7,657 nucleotides of DNA from Flavobacteriaceae bacterium (GTDB lineage Bacteria; Bacteroidota; Bacteroidia; Flavobacteriales; Flavobacteriaceae), in NCBI GenBank assembly GCA_002693605.1, contig NZQO01000121.1:1-7657 (forward strand), written 5' to 3'. Every line of letters begins with the position of its first letter. Position 1 is the stretch's first letter. The position numbers and the translations under genes were made by a program. Below the pieces are notes generated by a model that was not told the origin of the DNA, ran no database searches, and saw only the letters and a list, made by a program, of their open reading frames with translations. This document shows positions 1 to 5,865 of this stretch, piece after piece.

Positions 1-465
1 CAAAGAATGTGTGTTGGCTAGGTCCACTTCGGTAATGATATACTCAAACACCGCCGGAAGGTGGGCGGCCATACTATCATATAAGCTGCGGAAGAGTCCT
101 TGCCGGCGGTATGACTTTGTGATGCAAATCTGCCCCATAACCATATAACAGGGTGCTTTTTTCGTTTTTGTAGGTAGGGTGCGAATAGTTGAATCTATCT
201 CAACGAACATTGGTTTGAGGATATCGATCTCATCCTTGAACTTGGGGTGCATGGACAGGGCGTAACCCACGACCCGGTCATCATCTTTGGCGATGGTATG
301 CGGACAGGCTTCGTTCATTTTCCGAAGTAGCGATAGTGAATGTGAAACCGTGACGAAGCCGTCCTGGATTTCTTCGGAAGTTAGCGCATCAGGCAAATGC
401 AATTGCTGCAAGTGCAGGATTTCCCGCAGGTCTTTGTCGGTTGTAGCTTGAGTTACGTGTGCCAT
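1..465 (-). CDS. GNAT-family N-acetyltransferase, partial (C-terminus beyond left edge)
   Basis: This minus-strand frame starts at ATG 465-463 and stays open for 155 codons to the window edge, so the C-terminus is missing. It looks like a GCN5-related N-acetyltransferase, a family that moves an acetyl group from acetyl-CoA to an amine; the substrate cannot be read from the sequence. Visible signs are an N-terminal helix region (about residues 10-50), a strand with VVGYALSM, then a strand MGQICITKSYRRQGLF whose RRQGLF fits the acetyl-CoA pyrophosphate-binding loop (R/Q-x-x-G-x-G/A). After it come the following helix and a strand ending EVDLANTHSL, the usual point just before the late helix of the fold. 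The start lies 7 nt after the nhaA stop. A GAGG overlapping that stop sits 5 nt before the ATG, so translation is probably coupled to nhaA in one transcript. The family call is good; the specific function is unknown. Confidence 0.85.
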   Translation of the reverse strand, partial: MAHVTQATTDKDLREILHLQQLHLPDALTSEEIQDGFVTVSHSLSLLRKMNEACPHTIAKDDDRVVGYALSMHPKFKDEIDILKPMFVEIDSTIRTLPTKTKKAPCYMVMGQICITKSYRRQGLFRSLYDSMAAHLPAVFEYIITEVDLANTHSL

Positions 466-472
466 GATAACC

Positions 473-1792
473 TCAATTGGGTATAGAAGCCTTCTCTTCG
501 GCTTTTTTCTTTAGTTGATAGTGGAGAATGAAATAGCCTGCGAGTCCTGCCACGAGCGTTCCCACCAGAATCCCGATTTTAGAGGAGGTCAACAAATCGT
601 TTGCCCGGAACGCAAGTTCGGCAATGAACAACGACATGGTAAAACCGACCCCTCCAAGGAAACTGACCCCGAAAATTTCCCGGAACCCGATTCCCGTAGG
701 CAGCGTGGCAATATTTAATTTATAGGCGAACCAGCTAAATGCGGTAATGCCCACGACCTTCCCCACGACCAGTGCAATGGCAATTTGGGAAATCAATTGT
801 GTTTGGCTTAACGAATCGAGGTCGATGGTAATCCCGGCATTAGCCAAGGCGAAAATGGGCATGATAACGATGGTTACCCAGCCACTAAGACCGTGCTCGA
901 GCTGCTGCATGGGCGATTGCACCCTGTCGGTAATCACGTTAATTTGATCGACGGCTTCCTGTTGTTCGTGGGAAAGTATGACCTTCCGCATTTCGGTTTC
1001 TTTGAAAATATTCAGTGATTTCTTTATTTCATCGAAAAAATTATCCAAATCCACGCTTCTCGTAGCGGGGATTACCATGGCGATTAACACCCCGGCAATG
1101 GTGGGGTGCACGCCCGATTTCAGGAATAGTATCCATATGGCGATGGAACATATTAAAAGGAGGTATTTGGAATGGAATTTCTTGAACATCAAGAAGGCCA
1201 GGAAAACGAGTATGGCCAGCGCAATGCCCAAATACAGGAAATGCATTTCATGGCTGTAGAAAATGGCAATAACCAGAATGGCGCCAATGTCATCAATAAT
1301 GGCGAATGCCGTGAGAAAGATTTTTAGGCTCAACGGTACACGATTACCGAGCAAATTGAGAATGCCTAGCGAAAACGCAATATCTGTGGCCATAGGGATG
1401 CCCCAGCCAGCCGTACCGCGTTCCTCCACGTGCAACAGCAGAAAAATTACGATGGGTACAATGATTCCACCGAGCGCGGCAAAAACCGGCATGGTGGCCT
1501 TTCGCATTGAGGTAAGTTCGCCATCCAATACTTCCCGTTTAATTTCAAGCCCCACGTAAAAGAAGAAAATGGTCATCAATCCGTCGTTGATCCACAAGTA
1601 AAGTGGCTTGGAAATGATATACGCAGTATCGGAAAAACCAACCGAAAACGTTTCGTTGAAAAAAGCGTGGTAGCTTTCCTGCCAGGGCGAATTTGCCCAA
1701 ACAAGCGCGATAATGGTAAATAGCAGTAGAATAAAGCTGCCGGCGGTCGACTTATTTATAAAGGCCTCTACCGGGTTCTTTGAAATTTTCAC
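473..1792 (-). CDS. nhaA: Na+/H+ antiporter NhaA
   Basis: Inner-membrane antiporter that expels Na+ (or Li+) in exchange for protons, used in pH and salt homeostasis. The 439-aa product has about a dozen hydrophobic segments and the NhaA hallmarks. These are the GLEIKRE motif (81-87), ATDIAFSLG with Asp137, AIIDDIGA with the paired ion-binding Asp167-Asp168 (E. coli Asp163/Asp164), a VVGK lysine at 345 (E. coli Lys300), and the GGVGFTMSLFIAELAF block near the C-terminus. A hydrophilic stretch at about 245-300 makes it longer than the 388-aa E. coli protein. The start is GTG at 1792-1790: an in-frame TAG lies two codons upstream (1798-1796), so no longer start is possible, and MKIS plus a short amphipathic N-terminus suits the family. 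It heads a two-gene unit with the GNAT gene and is divergent from bioF. Confidence 0.97.
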   Translation of the reverse strand: MKISKNPVEAFINKSTAGSFILLLFTIIALVWANSPWQESYHAFFNETFSVGFSDTAYIISKPLYLWINDGLMTIFFFYVGLEIKREVLDGELTSMRKATMPVFAALGGIIVPIVIFLLLHVEERGTAGWGIPMATDIAFSLGILNLLGNRVPLSLKIFLTAFAIIDDIGAILVIAIFYSHEMHFLYLGIALAILVFLAFLMFKKFHSKYLLLICSIAIWILFLKSGVHPTIAGVLIAMVIPATRSVDLDNFFDEIKKSLNIFKETEMRKVILSHEQQEAVDQINVITDRVQSPMQQLEHGLSGWVTIVIMPIFALANAGITIDLDSLSQTQLISQIAIALVVGKVVGITAFSWFAYKLNIATLPTGIGFREIFGVSFLGGVGFTMSLFIAELAFRANDLLTSSKIGILVGTLVAGLAGYFILHYQLKKKAEEKASIPN

Positions 1793-2060
1793 GGGCTACG
1801 TAGTTTTTATATTGTTTGTGTGTTAGTGGCGCTAGGTACGGGCGTATCCATTTTGAAAATCGACGTTAATCGTGATCTCTATTTGTATCGGTTAACAGAA
1901 ATTTTCTAGCCGCTAATCGAGAAATTGCATAGCCTATTTGCGTTGATTTATTAAAAGTACAAAATGCAAAATACAGAAACTGTTAAAAGGGTATTAACAA
2001 CCGCTGTAAAAAAGAGGAGATGGAGGTCTTTTGCTGAGGCCAAGGCTATATCTTTGTGAA
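1793..2060. other. Divergent intergenic region between nhaA and bioF
   Basis: These AT-rich 268 bp must hold the promoters for the leftward nhaA unit and the rightward biotin cluster. I see no convincing full promoter on either strand. Small symmetrical elements are present: ATTTTGAAAAT at 1850-1860, GGTTAACAG at 1890-1898, TAGCCGCTA at 1923-1931 region, and a clear TGTTAA-N7-TTAACA repeat at 1981-1999. A purine-rich GAGGAG at 2014-2019 and GGAGG at 2022-2026 precede bioF. No open reading frame of note and no RNA gene was found. Confidence 0.6.
1981..1999. promoter_or_regulatory. Inverted repeat TGTTAA-N7-TTAACA, candidate operator of the biotin cluster
   Basis: The six-base arms are perfect and the centres lie 13 bp apart, about one helical turn, as expected for a dimeric DNA-binding protein. 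The site is 61 bp before the preferred bioF ATG, where a repressor could block the promoter. BirA-type biotin regulators in other bacteria use related GTTAAC/GTAAAC half-sites, but with about 14-16 bp between the arms, so the spacing here does not match. Regulation by a biotin-responsive factor is an inference from position only. Confidence 0.35.
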
Positions 2061-3206
2061 ATGCTTCCGAAGAAACTTCAAGCCAAATTACAGCAGCGAA
2101 TTGACGGGAATATGTTCCGAAGCTTGCCGGAACCTATATCCTTAATTGACTTTTCCTCGAACGATTATCTTGGGTTTGGCAGGAATGAAGCGCTTTATAA
2201 GATGGCGTCGCAGCTAGTTTCAGAATATGGCCTTTCGCATACCGGGGCATCCGGATCGCGCCTGCTTTCGGGTAATCATGCCCTCTACCATAGCACCGAA
2301 GCGCATATTGCGAAAGTACACAACGTCGAGGCAGCGCTCATTTTCAACAGCGGGTACGACGCCAACCTCGGCTTTTTTGGCTGTGTGCCGCAACGGGGCG
2401 ACCTGGTGTTTTATGATGCACTGATCCACGCCTCCATTCGCGAGGGCATTCAGATGGGCCTTGCGAAAGGGTTTAAATTTCCCCATAATAGGCACGAAGA
2501 AATTGAGAAAATTTACCAGAGCGAAATACGGCGCAGGGGCAATGACGATTTCGACGTATACGTGGTGACCGAATCTGTCTTTTCGATGGACGGGGACAGT
2601 CCTGACCTTAAGACCCTATGCGATTTTTGCGCAAACCGCAACTTCCATTTGGTGGTCGATGAAGCGCACGCCCTAGGCGTACTGGGCGATGGTTATGGCC
2701 TGGTTCAGTTTTTAGGGCTGGAGGAGCTGGTTTTTGCGCGCTTGGTAACCTTCGGGAAGGCATTGGGCTGCCATGGCGCCGCTATTTTGGGCAGTGAATT
2801 ATTGAAAGATTTCCTGACCAACTTTGCCCGCAGCCTCATTTACACTACGGCCCTGCCGCCACACTCGGTAGCGAGCGTCCTCGCAGCGTATGGCCAATTG
2901 GCCCTTGCGGGTGCACTTCGTGAAAGATTATGGAAAAACAACGCCCGGTTAAAATCGGCGCTACATAAAACCACGGTCTCCCATCTCGAAAATCAGTCGC
3001 CCATCCACAGCATTGTCATTTCAGGAAATGATGGCGTGCAGAAGGCTTCGCGTATGTTGCGGGATACGGGTTTCGACGTAAAACCTATCCTTTCGCCCAC
3101 CGTACCCATTGGCAAGGAACGGCTGCGCATTTGCATGCACAGTTTCAATACCGAAACCGAGATATTAGAATTGGCCAGTAATTTAAACTCACTTCTTAGT
3201 AAATGA
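2061..3206 (+). CDS. bioF: 8-amino-7-oxononanoate (KAPA) synthase
   Basis: PLP-dependent cytosolic enzyme that condenses a pimeloyl thioester with L-alanine, releasing CO2, to give KAPA, the first step of biotin ring assembly. The 381-aa product carries the alpha-oxoamine synthase signature: FSSNDYLGFG (31-40), TGASGSRLLSGN (61-72), His123 that stacks on PLP, DEAHALG (200-206), and the Schiff-base lysine Lys233 in TFGKALG. The RLRICMHS motif lies near the C-terminus. The ATG at 2061 gives MLPKKLQAKL, a normal beginning for the family. An in-frame TTG at 2031 would add ten residues (MLRPRLYLCE) and has a better Shine-Dalgarno-like sequence (GAGGAG/GGAGG), so it cannot be excluded. The stop overlaps the bioD start by 4 nt (ATGA), which implies translational coupling. 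Function is very secure; the start is moderately so. Confidence 0.96.
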   Translation: MLPKKLQAKLQQRIDGNMFRSLPEPISLIDFSSNDYLGFGRNEALYKMASQLVSEYGLSHTGASGSRLLSGNHALYHSTEAHIAKVHNVEAALIFNSGYDANLGFFGCVPQRGDLVFYDALIHASIREGIQMGLAKGFKFPHNRHEEIEKIYQSEIRRRGNDDFDVYVVTESVFSMDGDSPDLKTLCDFCANRNFHLVVDEAHALGVLGDGYGLVQFLGLEELVFARLVTFGKALGCHGAAILGSELLKDFLTNFARSLIYTTALPPHSVASVLAAYGQLALAGALRERLWKNNARLKSALHKTTVSHLENQSPIHSIVISGNDGVQKASRMLRDTGFDVKPILSPTVPIGKERLRICMHSFNTETEILELASNLNSLLSK

Positions 3207-3820
3207 AGCACACCTATTTTGTTACCGGAATATCCACAGAAGTGGGCAAGACGGTGGTCGCCGCCATACTTACCGAAGCGCTCGAGGCCGACTATTGGAA
3301 ACCCATACAGGCGGGCGAATTGGACTGCACCGACACTCACAAAGTGCGCACCTTGGTTTCCAATGCCAACAGCGTTTTCCATACATCGGCCTATGCGCTG
3401 AATGCGCCAATGAGTCCTCACGCCGCGGCCCAAATAGAAAATACGGAAATCTCCGTACAACGCATAGTGCGACCCACTACCCAAAACCACCTCATTATTG
3501 AAGGTGCGGGTGGATTGCTCGTTCCGTTGAATGAAACCGAGACCATAGCCGATTTAATCTCGGGAACAGACCGTATCATCGTCGTATCGCGTCATTACCT
3601 TGGCAGCATCAACCATACCCTCCTTACAATCGAGGCCCTGAAACGGCGCAATTTGAATGTCTTCGGAATTATTTTTAGTGGAAACGAACACCCTTCCACC
3701 GAATCTATTGTTGAACTGAAATCGGGCGTTCCCATCTTGGGCCGAATAGATGAGGAACCCCATTTCGATACCAACGTTATAAGGGAATATGCCAATCGTT
3801 TCCGAAAACGGTTGTCGTAA
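3203..3820 (+). CDS. bioD: ATP-dependent dethiobiotin synthetase
   Basis: Cytosolic enzyme that closes the ureido ring of dethiobiotin from DAPA, CO2 and ATP, the step before BioB. The 205-aa protein has the P-loop GISTEVGKT at 9-17 (Lys16, Thr17), the YWKPIQAG segment at 31-38 with the lysine that contacts the carbamate and phosphate, and the Mg/ATP-binding EGAGGLLVPL at 100-109 with Glu100. A late segment FGIIFSGNEHP is in the place of the adenine-contacting Asn region. Length is slightly below the 225 aa or so of the E. coli enzyme. ATG 3203 lies inside the bioF stop (ATGA overlap), so the two are co-translated; bioA follows after 33 nt. The order F-D-A differs from the pathway order (F, A, D), which is common in biotin clusters. 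Confidence 0.96.
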   Translation: MKHTYFVTGISTEVGKTVVAAILTEALEADYWKPIQAGELDCTDTHKVRTLVSNANSVFHTSAYALNAPMSPHAAAQIENTEISVQRIVRPTTQNHLIIEGAGGLLVPLNETETIADLISGTDRIIVVSRHYLGSINHTLLTIEALKRRNLNVFGIIFSGNEHPSTESIVELKSGVPILGRIDEEPHFDTNVIREYANRFRKRLS

Positions 3821-3853
3821 TTTTTTCGAGGCAAATTAATTTTATCCTTAAAC

Positions 3854-5116
3854 ATGACACTTTCAGAAAGAGACAGCAAGCACATCTGGCACCCATTAAC
3901 ACAACATCAACTTGCCGATGCGCCATTGGCCATCGTAAAGGCACAGGGCGCCTTGTTGTGGGATGAGTACGGCAAAGAATATATAGATGGCATTAGCTCG
4001 TGGTACACGGCCATGTACGGGCATTGTAACGAGGCGATTGTACAGGCGGTGCATCGACAAATGCAGCAGTTGGACCAAGTGGTCTTTACTGGATTTACCC
4101 ATGAGCCGGCGGTTCGCCTCTCGGAAAGGCTCATCGGGATATTACCAGACAATCAGCAAAAAATATTCTTCAACGACAATGGCTCGACCGCGGTGGAAGT
4201 AGCTCTGAAAATGGCCCTCCAATACCACGCCAACAGGGAAGAAAAACGAGCGGTGATTTTGGCGTTCGAGGAAGGCTTTCACGGGGATACCTTTGGGGCA
4301 ATGAGCGTATCTGGTTTGTCTGTCTATAACGGTCCGTTCGAGGATCATTTCCTGGAGGTGGTGCGTATTCCGGTTCCGCAAAAAGGAAGCGACCAGGCGT
4401 TACAACGAGTAAAGCAGGCGATAGAAACATTTCCGTGTGCGGCATTCGTGTACGAGCCGTTGGTGCAGGGGGCGGCGGGCATGAAATTTCACGATGCCGC
4501 TGGTTTAAGCGCAATTTTGGAAGTATGCAAGGCGCACGGGGTGCTGTGCATAGCCGATGAGGTGATGACCGGCTTCGGAAAGACGGGAAGTTATTTTGCT
4601 TCAGACTATCTCACCACCAAGCCCGATATGGTATGTCTTAGCAAGGCCCTTACCGCGGGGATGGTGCCTATGGGAATAACGAGCTGTACCCAGGCTGTCT
4701 TCGATGCTTTTCTGGATTCCGAGGTGGAAAAGGGCTTTTTCCACGCGCATACATACAGCGCGAATCCGTTGGGTTGTGCGGCCGCACTGGCGGGCATCGA
4801 TCTGCTCCTTTCGGGAACGATGCAAGCTAATATTCGGCGAATTTCCGAAAGCCACGTCAACTTTTCGGAAACAATAAAAGGTCACAGTAAGGTTACGTCG
4901 GTACGTTGCTTAGGGGTAATATTGGCCATTGATCTGGCCCTGGAAACAGACCGGTACGGGGAGGTGCGTAATCGTCTCTTCCGGTTCTTTATGGAGCGCG
5001 GCATCTTTCTGCGGCCACTCGGCAATACGGTCTATGTGCTGCCGCCTTTTGTAATAACCAATGCACAGCTTCAGCGCATATACGGCACTATTAAAGAGGC
5101 AATTGAAAAATTTTAG
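3854..5116 (+). CDS. bioA: 7,8-diaminopelargonate (DAPA) aminotransferase
   Basis: PLP-dependent class III aminotransferase that converts KAPA to DAPA; the E. coli enzyme unusually uses S-adenosylmethionine as amino donor. The 420-aa product has KHIWHPLTQ (9-17), GISSWYTAMYGH (46-57), FFNDNGSTAVEVALKMA, GFHGDTFGAMSVSG (141-154), ADEVMTGFGKTG (234-245), the Schiff-base lysine Lys264 in LSKALTAG, HAHTYSANPLGCAAA (297-311), and FLRPLGNTVYVLPPF with Arg387. Motif alignment places Leu15, Phe142 and Lys243 where E. coli has Tyr17, Tyr144 and Arg253; Asp145 and Arg387 keep Asp147 and Arg391. ATG 3854 follows an AT-rich 33-nt gap without a Shine-Dalgarno sequence. The family and pathway role are secure from motifs and neighbours, but the amino donor is open. 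Confidence 0.97.
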   Translation: MTLSERDSKHIWHPLTQHQLADAPLAIVKAQGALLWDEYGKEYIDGISSWYTAMYGHCNEAIVQAVHRQMQQLDQVVFTGFTHEPAVRLSERLIGILPDNQQKIFFNDNGSTAVEVALKMALQYHANREEKRAVILAFEEGFHGDTFGAMSVSGLSVYNGPFEDHFLEVVRIPVPQKGSDQALQRVKQAIETFPCAAFVYEPLVQGAAGMKFHDAAGLSAILEVCKAHGVLCIADEVMTGFGKTGSYFASDYLTTKPDMVCLSKALTAGMVPMGITSCTQAVFDAFLDSEVEKGFFHAHTYSANPLGCAAALAGIDLLLSGTMQANIRRISESHVNFSETIKGHSKVTSVRCLGVILAIDLALETDRYGEVRNRLFRFFMERGIFLRPLGNTVYVLPPFVITNAQLQRIYGTIKEAIEKF

Positions 5117-5186
5117 CCTATTTGGATAGCACCCGTGGCGACGAACGGATTTATTTTATACATTCGTTTAAAACCCGCGTACCGAT

Positions 5187-5774
5187 ATGATGCATCCAAA
5201 TACCGAAATCAAGTTTATAAGTGAATCTATTGGCTATGGTGTCATTGCCACCAAACGCATTCCCAAGGGGACTATTACGTGGGTTCAGGATGAGCTGGAC
5301 CAAGTGTATACCCCCGCGCAAGTGGCACAGATGAAACCGCTTTCGCAGGAAATGATCGATAAGTATACCTTTCGGAACAGTCAGGGTAACTTCGTGCTCT
5401 GTTGGGATATTTCAAAGTATGTAAACCATAGCTTCAAGTCGAATTGCATAAGCACGGCGTACGATTTTGAGATAGCCATTCGCGATATCGAGGTGGGCGA
5501 GGAACTAACCGATGATTACGGCTACTTGAACGTGACGGAGGCCTTTGATGCCGAAGATGAGGGAACGGCGCGTACGCGCGTTCTGCCCGACGATTTGCTG
5601 CATTATCATAAAGATTGGGATGCCTTGCTGGAAGCGGCGTTTCGCCAGCTAACTACAGTCCAGCAACCCATGATGAAATGGTTGTCGCAATCGCTGCAAG
5701 AACGCGTAGCGCGCATTTCGAAGGGAGAGGAGCCCATGAAATCTATCAAGACCTTATATTGCCAAGAGGCTTAG
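5187..5774 (+). CDS. SET-domain protein, putative protein-lysine methyltransferase
   Basis: The 195-aa product reads as a compact bacterial SET domain, a fold that transfers a methyl group from S-adenosylmethionine to protein lysines. Visible signs in order are SIGYGVIATKRIPKGT (14-29, with the GxG loop), a central KYVNHSFKSNC (77-87) with the Asn80-His81 pair that contacts the cofactor, and IAIRDIEVGEELTDDYG (97-113 region) with the Asp-Tyr-Gly end motif carrying the catalytic tyrosine. The remaining 80 residues are charged and helical and have no classic cysteine-rich post-SET motif. There is no signal peptide, so it is probably cytosolic. ATG 5187 is followed at once by a second ATG; either may be used. 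It lies 70 nt after bioA and 91 nt before the ketoacyl synthase. Its substrate is unknown, and a role in biotin synthesis is only suggested by position. Confidence 0.85.
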   Translation: MMHPNTEIKFISESIGYGVIATKRIPKGTITWVQDELDQVYTPAQVAQMKPLSQEMIDKYTFRNSQGNFVLCWDISKYVNHSFKSNCISTAYDFEIAIRDIEVGEELTDDYGYLNVTEAFDAEDEGTARTRVLPDDLLHYHKDWDALLEAAFRQLTTVQQPMMKWLSQSLQERVARISKGEEPMKSIKTLYCQEA

Positions 5775-5839
5775 GGGCCTGTCTGGTAAACACGCATTAA
5801 ATTTGTGGATGTTTTAGCGAACGTTTCATTGCGTACTAC

Positions 5840-5847
5840 TATTTTTG
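5840..5847 (+). promoter_or_regulatory. Possible Bacteroidota-type -7 promoter element (TATTTTTG)
   Basis: TATTTTTG fits the TAnnTTTG -7 consensus of the Bacteroidota primary sigma factor. It sits 18 nt before the TTG start of the ketoacyl synthase, in the only longer gap of the cluster's second half, which would give a short leader. No good TTTG -33 element is found about 20 bp upstream, so this may be an internal promoter or chance in AT-rich DNA. Confidence 0.3.
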
Positions 5848-5865
5848 TAGCAAAGAAATAAGTCT

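Noticed and set aside
1864..1898. Classical BirA operator from half-sites CGTTAAT and GTTAACAG
   Set aside because: The arms are imperfect and about 20 bp apart, outside the 14-16 bp seen for BirA boxes.
2993..3490. Minus-strand open frame of 165 codons across the bioF/bioD junction
   Set aside because: It lies fully antisense to two secure biotin genes, and its translation shows no domain character; it is a shadow of their codon use.
4170..4514. Minus-strand open frame opposite bioA
   Set aside because: It is Pro/Arg-rich, without domain features, and fully antisense to a gene with clear catalytic motifs.
5141..5167. ACGAA-N17-TTCGT inverted repeat before the SET gene
   Set aside because: Five-base arms with a 17-nt spacer in AT-rich DNA are expected by chance, and no T-run follows to make a terminator.
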